This document shows, in pieces, positions 1 to 8,458 of a stretch of 64,000 nucleotides of DNA. How positions within the stretch are numbered: the first letter of the stretch is position 1; each line of letters begins with the position of its first letter. The translations under genes and the position numbers were made by a program. The notes beneath the pieces were generated by a model. The model ran no database searches. It saw only the letters and a list, made by a program, of their open reading frames with translations, and had not been told where the DNA came from. Location of the stretch: positions 114,945-178,944 of the forward strand of contig CAVOWQ010000030.1 of the NCBI GenBank assembly GCA_963700195.1, written 5' to 3'. This stretch comes from AP-15 sp963700195. GTDB lineage: Bacteria > Pseudomonadota > Alphaproteobacteria > ATCC43930 > CGMCC-115725.

Positions 1-100
1 CGGGTCCCGCCCCATCCCCGATTGCAGGCGGCTGCAGGATAGTCAAACTCGGCCCCGGCGCAAGCCGACGAGCGGTTTCGCTGCCCGGGCCCGGTTCGAT

Positions 101-1546
101 TTACGGTGGCGCGCGCACCGGGACTTCATCGCGGATTGGTTTCGGCATGCCGGAATCGCGGACGGCTGCACGTCGTGGTACGCGCACGAAATTGAGCAGG
201 CGGGATAGGCTGGCGAGCGCGGCAAGCGCGGAAAAACCGGCGGCGATCAGGATGGCCGTGGTCGGGCTGGTGCCGCCGCCGGGTCCGGCGTAGCCGAAGA
301 CCAGCGCCACCAGCGCGGCGCCGATCGTCTGGCCGAGCAGCCTGGCGGTCGCTTGAATGGCGCCGGCGCCGCCGCTGCGCTCGCGCGGCGCGTTGCTGAC
401 GATCGCGCGGTTGTTTGGCGACTGGAAGAACCCGAACCCGAATCCGCAGACGACGATTCGCCAGACGATGCTGGCATCGCCTGGTTGAGGCGGGAGCAAC
501 GCCAGCAGAATAAAGCCGAGGCTCAGCACGCCGAGCCCGATGCCGCCGAGAATTCCGGCGGGATAGCGGTCGGCCAGCCGGCCGGCGATCGGCGCGATGA
601 TCGCAACCGTCACCGGCCACGGCGTGATCAAGAGTCCGGTTTCGACCTGTGAGCGCCCGATCACGTCCTGGAAATAAAAGGGCAGCGCGACAAACACGAT
701 GCCTTGCGCAACAAACGCGCAAACCGACGTTGTGACCGAAAGTGCGAAAACTGGCCGCCTGAAGAGGTCGACCGGCAGCAGTGGCATGGCCAACGAGTTT
801 TGCCGGCGCACCAGGACATAGCCGACGAGGAGGGCGCCGGCTAGTTCGCTAAACACGAGCAGAGCGGGGTGATGGTGGCCGATCCCGTTGATCCCGCTGA
901 TCAGGAAGGCAAAGGCAAATGCGCTCAAAACGGCGCTCGCCAAGTCGAAGCGATGATCGGAGGGCGGCGTCAGCGGCAACAGGCGCCACGACATTGCGAG
1001 CGCGACGAGACCGATCGGGACATTTATCGCGAAGAGCCAGGGCCACGACGCGACCGCGAGGATCGCCGCGGCGACGCTCGGGCCGGCGGCCGACGATATC
1101 GAGACGACGACCGAAACCATCGCGATGCCGCGGCCCAATTGCCGGCGCGGATAGGTGAAGCGCACGAGAGCCGTATTGACGCTCATCATGCCGGCTGCGC
1201 CCAGCCCCTGCAGCGCGCGGCCCAGGGTCAGCATCGCCAAGGAGTGCGACAGAGCGCTGACGAGCGCAGCGCCGGTGAACACCACGAGGCCAATCATGTA
1301 GATGCGGCGGTAGCCGAAAATGTCGCCGAGCGAGGCGAAGGGCAGCAGCGAAATGACGACCGCCAGCTGGTAGGCGTTGATGACCCAGATCGAATCGGCG
1401 GCGCTGGCGTGGATTTCCTTCGCAATCGCCGGCAACGCAATATTCGCGATCGCGCTGTCGAGCACCGACAGCGCCATCCCGACCGCAAGGTTTAGGATCG
1501 CCCAGTATCTCAGTGGGAGCGGGAGTCCGTCTTCCGCCGCGTTCAT
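101..1546 (-). CDS. MFS transporter, DHA2 (EmrB/QacA-like) drug exporter
   Basis: Inner-membrane major facilitator, 481 residues, probably a proton-coupled exporter of toxic organic compounds. The protein is hydrophobic throughout, with about 14 predicted membrane segments, the usual number for DHA2 transporters. The first helix contains LSVLDSAIANIALP, a typical DHA2 start. The cytoplasmic loop GDIFGYRR (about residue 75) is motif A. SSAAGPSVAAAI (about 150) matches the antiporter motif C of the fifth helix. LGRALQGLGAAGMMS lies between them. Substrate cannot be told from sequence. It is the last gene of the minus-strand run at the window edge. A palindromic repeat lies between it and the upstream amidohydrolase, so co-transcription is uncertain. 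The first 100 bases of the window show no gene. Confidence 0.9.
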   Translation of the reverse strand: MNAAEDGLPLPLRYWAILNLAVGMALSVLDSAIANIALPAIAKEIHASAADSIWVINAYQLAVVISLLPFASLGDIFGYRRIYMIGLVVFTGAALVSALSHSLAMLTLGRALQGLGAAGMMSVNTALVRFTYPRRQLGRGIAMVSVVVSISSAAGPSVAAAILAVASWPWLFAINVPIGLVALAMSWRLLPLTPPSDHRFDLASAVLSAFAFAFLISGINGIGHHHPALLVFSELAGALLVGYVLVRRQNSLAMPLLPVDLFRRPVFALSVTTSVCAFVAQGIVFVALPFYFQDVIGRSQVETGLLITPWPVTVAIIAPIAGRLADRYPAGILGGIGLGVLSLGFILLALLPPQPGDASIVWRIVVCGFGFGFFQSPNNRAIVSNAPRERSGGAGAIQATARLLGQTIGAALVALVFGYAGPGGGTSPTTAILIAAGFSALAALASLSRLLNFVRVPRRAAVRDSGMPKPIRDEVPVRAPP

Positions 1547-1719
1547 TATGCGGCTGACTTATGCCGCCGCACCCGCCCGCGCCAGCCCCGGCAACGCAGC
1601 CACGGCGAGCGCGCATATCGAGAGCCGCTCATCCAACCGAAGCGTTCTGGTCGGGGACGGGATCGCCGACGGCTGCGACCGCCGGGCGCGTCTTGGCCTC
1701 GCCCGCCTCGTGGCGCCCG

Positions 1720-1787
1720 GCACCCTCTCCCATTCCCTCCCCCCGCAAGCGGGGGAGGGTCAGGGTGGGGGCTTGGTGGGTGAGGGT
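1720..1787. repeat. Palindromic repeat family A, copy 1
   Basis: GC-rich inverted repeat with a strong hairpin at 1735-1759 (CCCTCCCCCCGC, loop AA, GCGGGGGAGGG). A second arm ends in GGGTGAGGG. It belongs to the element family found nine times in this window, with CCCTC/GAGGG arms and CTCACCC/GGGTGAG ends. It has no poly-T tail, so it is not a classic intrinsic terminator, but as RNA it would fold stably. Confidence 0.75.
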
Positions 1788-2908
1788 CAGTTCAGGCCGT
1801 AGAAGCCCATTGCGCCGCCCGCCATTACCTGATGCTGAACTTCGGGGGAGGCGCCCGCCAGGCGGTCCCTTATCATTTGCGGGGCACCCGGGAAGAAGCC
1901 GTCGCGATGCGGGTAGTCGGTCGCCCACAGGATCTTGTTTGGCCCGATATACTCGGCGAGGACTTTGAGGCTGCCCTCGACCGGCTCGAAGGAGATCCAG
2001 CAATTGCGCCGGAAGAGGTCGCTCGGCCGGCTCTTCAGACCTGAGTCGTTGAAGCCCTGATCGTCGAAATGGCGGTCCATGCGGTCGAGCCACGGCGCGA
2101 TCCACCCGCCGCCGGATTCGAGGAAAGCGACGCGGAGCTTCGGGTGGCGCTCGCACACTCCGCCCCAGATCATGCTCATGCAGGCGAGCATCATTTCCAT
2201 CGTGTGTGAGATGATATGCTGCGCGCCGCGGCCTTCGAAACGGTCGATGCCGACTGTTGGCATGCCGCTGTTGCCGCCCTCGTGAATGCCGATCGAGAAG
2301 TCGAATTCCTCGGCCGCGCTCCACAGCGGATCATAGGCCGGGTCGTGCAGTTTTCTGTCATTGTAGGGATTGGGCCGGATAAAGCCGCCGCGAAAGCCGA
2401 GATCGCGTCGCGCGAAGCGCATCTCGGCGATCGCGTGATCGATCGACTGCATCGGCAGCATCGCAATGCCGAACAGCCGGTCCGGATAGGGCTTGCAGTA
2501 ATCGGCAAGCCAGCGGTTGTAGGCGCGGCACAGCGCGCTCGCCAGCTGCGGATCGTGCACGGCGCCGGCAAACAGCCCCATGCTCGGGTAGAGGAATGCG
2601 GCGTCAATGCCGTCCAGATCCATGTCCGGGATGCGCTTGTGCGGGTCGAAACCACCCGGGCGGCCCTCCTCGTAGCTCATCATTTCGGCCGAGACGACGC
2701 CTTGTCTCGCCCCGACCCCGCCAATGCCGCCCATCCCTTGCTGGCTGCCGAGGATCTGGTCCTCGACGAGGAGGCGTTCCTTGCCGTCCTTGTCGATGAC
2801 GAGCTTTGGAGCCCGGTCGCGGAAGGCCGGGTCCATATAGTCATTCCAGAGCGTCAGAGGCTCCAGGATATGGCCATCGGAATCGATGACGTTGTATGCG
2901 CGGGCCAT
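1787..2908 (-). CDS. Amidohydrolase family protein (PF04909-like, metal-dependent TIM barrel)
   Basis: A 373-residue amidohydrolase-2 family enzyme (relatives include ACMS decarboxylase and other nonoxidative decarboxylases and hydrolases). The N-terminal DSDGHILEP replaces the usual D-x-D-x-H metal motif. GIHEGG (about residue 208) supplies the second-strand histidine. The stretch GVCERHPKLRVAFLESGGG (about 250-270) is the family signature, and ATDYPH (about 328) carries the catalytic aspartate. The start follows GGAGGAG. Fifteen bases separate it from the upstream unknown gene, so the two are almost certainly one operon and may act on the same substrate. The exact reaction is not predictable. 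The full-length frame is intact. Confidence 0.88.
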   Translation of the reverse strand: MARAYNVIDSDGHILEPLTLWNDYMDPAFRDRAPKLVIDKDGKERLLVEDQILGSQQGMGGIGGVGARQGVVSAEMMSYEEGRPGGFDPHKRIPDMDLDGIDAAFLYPSMGLFAGAVHDPQLASALCRAYNRWLADYCKPYPDRLFGIAMLPMQSIDHAIAEMRFARRDLGFRGGFIRPNPYNDRKLHDPAYDPLWSAAEEFDFSIGIHEGGNSGMPTVGIDRFEGRGAQHIISHTMEMMLACMSMIWGGVCERHPKLRVAFLESGGGWIAPWLDRMDRHFDDQGFNDSGLKSRPSDLFRRNCWISFEPVEGSLKVLAEYIGPNKILWATDYPHRDGFFPGAPQMIRDRLAGASPEVQHQVMAGGAMGFYGLN

Positions 2909-2923
2909 GACCTTTCTCCTCCG

Positions 2924-4468
2924 TCAGTGGTACCAGTCCTTCTCGAAACGGGCATAGCAATCGCGCTCACCCGGCATCTTCACCCAACCTGCCAGCAGCC
3001 GCGCCGTCGCGAGCAGCAGCCGATCGCGCAAGTGAGTCGAATTGTGATCGTATTCCTCGAAGGTCGAGATCGTGATCTTCTGATTATGCGGATCGTCCTG
3101 AAAGCGGCACGCCGCCAGCGCTACCGTCGACTGGTACGCCTTGCGGTCGGCTCCCGACTGCAGATAGGCGTTGGCGAGTGCCGTGGTCCGCGGGAAATCC
3201 AGCGCCATTATCGCCTCGTCGAGATCCCGCAACAATGTGTCGGGCGAGCGGCCGCTGGTGTCTATCCCGGCGGCTTCCTGCTCGATCACCGAGCTCTGCA
3301 GCTTGTTCTCATGCGCCACGTCATTGATGAAATTGGCCATCAGATAAAGTACGCGAGGCTGGTACGGATTGTCGCTCGTGCGAAACCAGTTGTTCGCGAC
3401 ATTGCAGTAATCAAACGGATGCTGGCCATTGGTAAACTGCCGCGGCACCGTGGTGCGCAGGATCAGCTCGGCGGCGCCGATCTGGATCGTGTCGCCGAGG
3501 CTGCGGATCGATTTGCCGTTCTTCAGGTGAGCGGTAACCAGGTTCCATACCGTATCGGCGTCGGCTTCCATCAGCTGCCGGACCATGTCTTCGACCTCGG
3601 TCGGGCTCAGTGGCGTCCGGTTGGTCTGCTTGAGGCTGGCGCCGCCATCTGGGAATTCGCTCGCCATCCTCACGCAGACGGCATCGTAGAGCGAATAATA
3701 GAGTGGCCCGATCGCCATATCCGGGACGCCCATGTAATAGACCCCGTGCGAGCGCTCCCAGCCGATGAAGTCGGCGAGGTCGGTGATCGAACGAGCGCGG
3801 ATCGCCTTGTGGCCGGTATTGCGCGCCTTGCGGCCGATGACCGTGTCCTGCAGATCGATCAGCCCGAGAAAGTTCAATTGATCGGCCAGCAGCGGCCGCG
3901 CCTCTTCCTCCTCGGCGAGCCCAAGGAAAAGACCATAGGACCGCCGTGAGTCACCGCTGACCGTGGCGATCATATGCGAGTGCAGCCGCTCCTGGAGGGT
4001 GCCCGTCTCGCGGATCGGCTCGTGGTCCTCCTGCCAGACAACTGGACCGTAGCTCGGCGGCGGCACATTGATGCCCTTCATCGTGGCGTACCGGCCCGGA
4101 TATTTGCCCTGCAGCTGGTTCCAGATGTCGAGCCCCGCCGGGATGTACCAGACGCTCTGGAGCAGCGGCAGCAGCCGATACTTCTCCGGCAGGTACGGCA
4201 TCAGATAGGCCGAGGCGCGCAGCCCGAGGATCGTGTGGTCGTTGTTGATCAGGGTGATCTGACCGTCCCGCATATTGATGTGGCTCGGAACCTGCACGAA
4301 CGGCGCTTCGGCAGCGGTCACGACGCTGAGCGCGTCGCCGACCGAATGCCCATCTCGCGTCATGCGAAAGAACAAATCGGTGGTGCGCGGCTGGTCGCGT
4401 TCGAGGATCGCCTCGGTCAGCATGTCGAAGTACTTGTCTTCCCGAATCTCGTTTCGGTTCAGCAGCAT
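2924..4468 (-). CDS. Conserved-looking protein of unknown function, 514 aa
   Basis: I do not recognise a family. The frame is long and uninterrupted, is preceded by AAGGATCG ahead of the ATG, and ends 15 bases before the amidohydrolase, so it is a real gene in a two-gene operon. The protein is soluble, with no signal peptide or membrane helix. It is rich in Tyr, Trp, His and Arg (for example LQSVWYIPAGLDIWNQL, about 105-121, and HSHMIATVSGDSRRSYG, about 163-179) and looks mainly helical. Repeated acidic and His residues could bind a metal or haem, but I see no named motif. The pairing suggests catabolism of an organic acid or aromatic compound; this is inference from context only. Confidence 0.8.
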   Translation of the reverse strand: MLLNRNEIREDKYFDMLTEAILERDQPRTTDLFFRMTRDGHSVGDALSVVTAAEAPFVQVPSHINMRDGQITLINNDHTILGLRASAYLMPYLPEKYRLLPLLQSVWYIPAGLDIWNQLQGKYPGRYATMKGINVPPPSYGPVVWQEDHEPIRETGTLQERLHSHMIATVSGDSRRSYGLFLGLAEEEEARPLLADQLNFLGLIDLQDTVIGRKARNTGHKAIRARSITDLADFIGWERSHGVYYMGVPDMAIGPLYYSLYDAVCVRMASEFPDGGASLKQTNRTPLSPTEVEDMVRQLMEADADTVWNLVTAHLKNGKSIRSLGDTIQIGAAELILRTTVPRQFTNGQHPFDYCNVANNWFRTSDNPYQPRVLYLMANFINDVAHENKLQSSVIEQEAAGIDTSGRSPDTLLRDLDEAIMALDFPRTTALANAYLQSGADRKAYQSTVALAACRFQDDPHNQKITISTFEEYDHNSTHLRDRLLLATARLLAGWVKMPGERDCYARFEKDWYH

Positions 4469-4513
4469 TGCGGCGATCCTTTTTTACGACGGCAACCCCA
4501 GTATCACTGAACC

Positions 4514-4795
4514 TTGCGGTCCCGCGGGTTGCTGATAAAGCAGCCCCGACGCAACAAACCTGCAGGGGTGAACTCCGAATCCCGCTCCGTCAGGCCAGAC
4601 CAAGCAACGCCTCTTGGTGTCTCCACAATTGTAATCACATACGGTGAAGGGACTGCCGCCGCGCAAGGAGCAATCAATATTCGGATCGATGCCGACGTGT
4701 TGGACTGGTTCCGAAACAAAGGCAGGGGTTACCAGGCGCGCATCAACAATGTTTTGCGCGCCTTCGTCGAGAGTCGCAGACGCACCGATGGTTGA
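4514..4795 (+). pseudogene. BrnA-like antitoxin remnant (C-terminal DNA-binding part)
   Basis: The last 45 codons encode INIRIDADVLDWF followed by GYQARINNVLRAFV, which is the ribbon-helix-helix C-terminal domain of BrnA antitoxins. The N-terminal half expected in BrnA (acidic, binds the BrnT toxin) is not recognisable. The frame opens with an unconvincing TTG. No BrnT ribonuclease gene lies upstream, where it should be. I therefore read this as a truncated orphan antitoxin. It could still be expressed from an internal start as a small DNA-binding protein. The true 5' limit is uncertain. Confidence 0.5.
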
Positions 4796-5169
4796 ATCGG
4801 CTCCCTATCGCTTAGCATAACAGCCACTTAGCGGAGATCTGGTGCGAATGTCCGCAAACCACTCAACCGAGCCGTTTGGGCTTCGATCGAGAAATGACCG
4901 CTATGTGGGGCAAACCGGCCCCCGGCCGCCGTTCGAGCCCATGAACCCTCAGTGCCGAAAACGAGCCGCGCGGCCGTAGGATATCACGCAGGCGGTTGAG
5001 GCTTTCGCTCCGGCAGGCCGACGATCGTTTGCTTCGTTTGCGGTTCGCGATCATCATCGCGCCGGGTAATCTGCGACCGTGTTGCGGCAGAAATTATGTG
5101 CTGGTGTTTGGGCTGCTCGTTCCGGACCGGACGCGAAGATCCCACATCGTGAAAAAGGGGAAGTGGACG
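4796..5169. other. Intergenic stretch, nothing recognised
   Basis: These 374 bases precede the LLM oxidoreductase. I see no convincing ORF, RNA gene or palindrome. Only the purine-rich ribosome site just before 5170 (AAGGGGAAG) is clear. The promoter of the downstream gene is presumably here. Confidence 0.5.
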
Positions 5170-6045
5170 ATGAAAGCTGGTGTGGTTTATCCGCAGACCG
5201 AGCTTGGCGGCGATACCGGGGCGGTCAAGGCGTTTGCCCAGGCGGCGGAAGCCCTGGGTTATGACCATATTGTGATCTACGACCATGTCCTCGGCGCCGT
5301 TCATGCCGGCAGAGAACCGAAACTGACCGGCCCCTACAAAGAAACCGATCCGTTTCACGAGCCGTTGGTCACCTACGCCTATCTCGCCGGCATCACCAAG
5401 AAGCTCGAATTGGTAACGGGCGTGATCATCCTGCCGCAGCGACAGACGGCGCTCTTCGCCAAGCAGGCAGCGGATGTCGACCTGTTCTCGGACGGCCGGC
5501 TTCGCCTGGGTGTCGGGGTCGGCTGGAACTGGGTGGAATATGACGGTCTCGAAATGTCCCGGCATTTTCGCCGCCGCGGCCGGCGGCAGGAGCATCAGAT
5601 CGCCTTGCTCCGCAAGCTGTGGGAAGAGCCGGTGGTCGATCATGAAGACTCCGACCACCGGATCGACAGAGCCGGGATATTGCCGCGCCCGAAACGGCAG
5701 ATCCCGATCTGGCTGGGAGGTTTCAGCGAGGCCGCGTACGACCGGGCGGCCAGGATCGGGGATGGATTTCTGTTTTCGGGCCGGACGCAAGCCGAGGCGG
5801 TCCAAATCAAGGCGAGGATCGTCGCTCAGCTGCGCGAGCTCGGAAGGGATGCCGATGCATTCGGCTTCGAGTCCATCCAGCAATACAGCCGCGGGGACAA
5901 CCAATGGCCGGGCGATATTGCGGCGTGGCGCAAGGCTGGAGGGAGCCACATATCCGTCGTGACGATGGGCGCGCACCTCAACACGGTGGACGGCCACATC
6001 GAAGCCATCAAGCGTTGGCGTGACGTCTACAACTCGGTCCGTTAG
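5170..6045 (+). CDS. LLM-class flavin/F420-dependent oxidoreductase
   Basis: A 291-residue luciferase-like monooxygenase-superfamily TIM barrel of the probable F420-dependent type (TIGR03619-like). Conserved parts are the N-terminal strand MKAGVVYPQT, the helix AEALGYDHIVIYDHVLG, LVTGVIILPQRQT, LGVGVGWNWVEYDGL and PIWLGGFSEAAYDRAARIGD. The start at 5170 is chosen because AAGGGGAAG sits at the right distance. An upstream in-frame ATG would add 58 residues unlike the family. Substrate is unknown. It stands alone, 5 kb from the F420 biosynthesis operon, which would provide its likely cofactor. Confidence 0.85.
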   Translation: MKAGVVYPQTELGGDTGAVKAFAQAAEALGYDHIVIYDHVLGAVHAGREPKLTGPYKETDPFHEPLVTYAYLAGITKKLELVTGVIILPQRQTALFAKQAADVDLFSDGRLRLGVGVGWNWVEYDGLEMSRHFRRRGRRQEHQIALLRKLWEEPVVDHEDSDHRIDRAGILPRPKRQIPIWLGGFSEAAYDRAARIGDGFLFSGRTQAEAVQIKARIVAQLRELGRDADAFGFESIQQYSRGDNQWPGDIAAWRKAGGSHISVVTMGAHLNTVDGHIEAIKRWRDVYNSVR

Positions 6046-6068
6046 GTGTCGGGCGGACTATTGACCGG

Positions 6069-6118
6069 ACCCCCTCACCCTTCCCTCTCCCCCAATGGGG
6101 GAGAGGGTTGTGAAGGGT
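6069..6118. repeat. Palindromic repeat family A, short copy
   Basis: A perfect hairpin, CCCTCTCCCCC with loop AAT and GGGGGAGAGGG, at 6083-6107, preceded by CCCCTCACCC. It lies between two converging genes, where it may also act as a bidirectional barrier. It is a single-hairpin member of the family A repeats. Confidence 0.75.
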
Positions 6119-6138
6119 TGGCGAGGCCTAGCCGAGCC

Positions 6139-6504
6139 TTACCGAGCAACCCCCACGAGCTTGTGGCCATCGGGGTCACGAAGATACGCGAGATAAGCGC
6201 CATTTGGGCGCTTGCCGGGCGGATCCTCGATCGACGTGCCGCCATTCGCAACGCCGGCTTTGTGCCACGCTTCGGCTTGCGCCGCATCCTTCATGACAAA
6301 GCCGATCGTGCCGCCATTGGCGTGGCTGGCCGGTTTGCCATCGATCGGCTTGGAGACCATGAAACGGCTGCCATTGTGCGAATAAGCCAGGCGGCCGCTC
6401 GCGTCCTCTGTAGCAGGTTGAGCGCCCATTGCGGTAAAGAGGGCGTCGTAGAATTTCTTTGACCGGGCAATATCGTTGCTGCCGATCATGATGTGGCTGT
6501 ACAT
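6139..6504 (-). CDS. VOC-family (glyoxalase/bleomycin resistance-like) protein
   Basis: A 121-residue single-domain vicinal-oxygen-chelate protein. MYSHIMIGSND opens the first beta-alpha-beta module, followed by ARSKKFYDALF. The second module contains GTIGFVMKD and ends with AYLRDPDGHKLVG, the usual C-terminal motif with its metal-ligand region. The ATG at 6504 is preceded by AAAGGAGAAA; longer in-frame extensions look non-coding. The family includes isomerases, dioxygenases and drug-binding proteins, so no reaction can be given. It converges with the upstream LLM gene. Confidence 0.85.
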   Translation of the reverse strand: MYSHIMIGSNDIARSKKFYDALFTAMGAQPATEDASGRLAYSHNGSRFMVSKPIDGKPASHANGGTIGFVMKDAAQAEAWHKAGVANGGTSIEDPPGKRPNGAYLAYLRDPDGHKLVGVAR

Positions 6505-6956
6505 TTCGTTTTCTCCTTTATGTGCATTGCGCGCTCCCGCGCCTCCGTCCGTAAGCGGAAGGCGGCCTGCGGGCCGGACAGTATGACGGGTCGACGATCG
6601 GCATAGGAGCAAAATCTCTCCCACTCTATCGCCGAGTGCGGCCGCCTTTAACCCCAAGACGTTCGGGCAGCGGGGGAGCGGCCCGCTTTGGGGCGTTTGG
6701 CGGTTCAGCAACGTCTGCATAGATCTTGCGCGGGCCGACGAAGGGCGCAACCAACGCGGGTGCTTTTGCTGCTGGTTTGCCGCCGGAGCAGCAGCGGCCC
6801 GTTGGCGCTTCAATGAATGGTTGCAAGCCGCCGCGCCTGCTCGGTGCTCGCCCGCTGCGCTTTAGCCGGTCCAAAGCGGGGAGGACGACGGTAGGCGCTT
6901 GCCTCTCGGTGCCAACCCAGACGATGCGGGCTTTGCCCGCGGCGCCAAGCTCGCTG
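6505..6956. other. Intergenic stretch, no supported gene
   Basis: About 450 bases between the VOC gene and the MetE-like gene. A 117-codon minus-strand frame runs through it (6626-6979) and overlaps the end of the MetE-like gene. It is proline- and arginine-rich, has no ribosome site and resembles no family I know. I do not call it. Confidence 0.4.
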
Positions 6957-8132
6957 TCAACCTTCGCCCACCCCGGCAAAATAAAGCTTCGGGTCGGCGG
7001 CGCGGATGTGGGCTTCGGGCAGGCCGAGTTCGCGTCGGACGAGGTTGGTGCCTTCGACCAGAGAGACGCATTTGTAATAGGCGATGCGGCGGGAGAGGCC
7101 CTCGCGGCCGAAGCCGCAATCGGTGGTGACGACGAGCCGCTCGGGGGGGATGTATTCGAGCGCTTTGCGGATCAGTGCGGCGACGTGCTCGGCCGGCTCG
7201 ACGACGGTGTTGCAGTGGTTGACGACGCCGATGCCGATCTTCTTATCGGTTTTGTGTTTTGCGAAGAGCGGCAGGTCCTTGCCGTCATTGCTGGCGCATT
7301 CGAAAGTGATGACGTCGCAGTCGAGCTGCAGCAGGTGGGGCAAGGCGCGCTCGTAGCTCGGCACCTCCCAATAGACGCGCTGCTGATTGGGATTGCCCCA
7401 GCAGGTATGGACCCAGATCTCGGCGTCGACGCCGGCGAGCTGGCGGTTGAACGCCTCGGTCTGGAACTCGAGATCGGCGTCGGTGCAGTCGGGCCGGGTC
7501 GTGAGGCCATGATGGCGCGGCTCCTCTACCTGGATTACCGGGCAACCGGCGGCGGCCAGTTCGCGCAATTCGGCATTCATGATGTCGCAGAGGTCGAGCA
7601 CCATCACCTTGTCGTCGGCGTAGTGCTCGTTCCACAGCATGCTCGCCAATGCCGGCGCGCAGATCGCGCCGAATTTGACCGGGCGGTCGGTGAGCCGCTG
7701 TGCGATCTGCCACAATGCCGCGTATTCGAGCGGCCCGCGGCTGAGCTTGTCTTTCACGATCGCCGGCTGGTAGGCCTCCTGCACTTCCCACAGGATCTTG
7801 CCCGGGCGGATGTCGTGCCGCGCCATCCAGCCCTGTGAGGTGCTGCGGTGGCCGTGAATGCCGCCCAAGCGCTCGATCGGATAGAAGAACCACGATTTGC
7901 CGCCGACCGCGAGGTCGAACCGGCTGTCGCCGTCGGTCACGATGTCGAGCCCGGCTGCCTCCTGCGCGTTGATGATTGCCGCGACGGCGTCGAGATACTG
8001 CTCGCGAAACAGCGAGTTGCCAAGCGCCGCCTTGAACGACCGGCCGCCGAGGCTTGTGTCGTACCATAAAGGGCGTGGGTAAGAGCCAGTGATCGCGGTC
8101 GGCAGGATCATATCGCGCGTGGTCTTCAGCAT
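6957..8132 (-). CDS. Cobalamin-independent methionine synthase-like methyltransferase (MetE C-terminal family)
   Basis: A 391-residue single-domain relative of the MetE catalytic barrel. The N-terminal ITGSYPRP and DIVTDGDSRFD match the family. The zinc ligands are all visible: His and Cys in WVHTCWGNPN (about residue 238), Glu in ITFECASND (about 275) and Cys in VVTTDCGFGREG (about 345). It is half the length of full MetE, so it belongs to the short family whose methyl donor is often not methyl-tetrahydrofolate. It is not adjacent to the metZ region. The start at 8132 follows AGGGGCG; an internal ATG at 8111 is possible. It diverges from the toxin-antitoxin operon. Confidence 0.85.
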   Translation of the reverse strand: MLKTTRDMILPTAITGSYPRPLWYDTSLGGRSFKAALGNSLFREQYLDAVAAIINAQEAAGLDIVTDGDSRFDLAVGGKSWFFYPIERLGGIHGHRSTSQGWMARHDIRPGKILWEVQEAYQPAIVKDKLSRGPLEYAALWQIAQRLTDRPVKFGAICAPALASMLWNEHYADDKVMVLDLCDIMNAELRELAAAGCPVIQVEEPRHHGLTTRPDCTDADLEFQTEAFNRQLAGVDAEIWVHTCWGNPNQQRVYWEVPSYERALPHLLQLDCDVITFECASNDGKDLPLFAKHKTDKKIGIGVVNHCNTVVEPAEHVAALIRKALEYIPPERLVVTTDCGFGREGLSRRIAYYKCVSLVEGTNLVRRELGLPEAHIRAADPKLYFAGVGEG

Positions 8133-8165
8133 CGCTCGGCGCCCCTATTCTCTGGTGGATGTTTA

Positions 8166-8193
8166 TCTGCCATATAGGGAGCATTATGACAGA
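8166..8193. promoter_or_regulatory. Inverted repeat upstream of the toxin-antitoxin operon, probable autoregulatory operator
   Basis: TCTGCCATA and TATGACAGA form nine-base arms (one mismatch pair) ten bases apart, 16 bases before the antitoxin ATG. AbrB-type antitoxins usually repress their own promoter through such palindromes. The site also faces the divergent methyltransferase promoter. Confidence 0.5.
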
Positions 8194-8209
8194 CAGATGG
8201 TGATGTGTC

Positions 8210-8458
8210 ATGCGGGCCCGGACTCGGATCAATCAGCAGGGTCGCATCGTCATCCCGGCGGAATGCCGCGCCGCAGCCGGTATCAAGGCCGGTGACGAGC
8301 TGCTGATCGAGGCGATCGGCGAGGGCGAATTGCGACTGCGTACCCCGGAGCAAGCGATCAAAGCGGCGCAGGCAATCGTAGCGCGCCACGTGCCGAAAGA
8401 CCGCGATCTTGTCGCCGAGCTGATCGCCGAGCGCCGGGCAGAAGCAAAGCGTGAATGA
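8210..8458 (+). CDS. AbrB/MazE/SpoVT-family antitoxin
   Basis: An 82-residue protein. Residues 1-45 form a swapped-hairpin AbrB domain (RARTRINQQGRIVIPAECRA, then GIKAGDELLIEAI), which binds DNA as a dimer. The charged C-terminal tail probably masks the toxin. Its stop overlaps the toxin start by eight bases, so the two are translationally coupled, as expected for a type II module. An inverted repeat in front of it is the likely operator. The combination AbrB plus PIN corresponds to VapBC-type modules. Confidence 0.88.
   Translation: MRARTRINQQGRIVIPAECRAAAGIKAGDELLIEAIGEGELRLRTPEQAIKAAQAIVARHVPKDRDLVAELIAERRAEAKRE

Noticed and set aside
2216..3949. A 577-codon plus-strand frame
   Set aside because: Antisense to the amidohydrolase and its partner gene, which have ribosome sites and family signatures. 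It has no ribosome site and no recognisable domain.
6626..6979. A 117-codon minus-strand ORF between the VOC and MetE-like genes
   Set aside because: No ribosome site, Pro/Arg-rich composition and overlap with the end of a real gene. I could not separate it from a chance frame.
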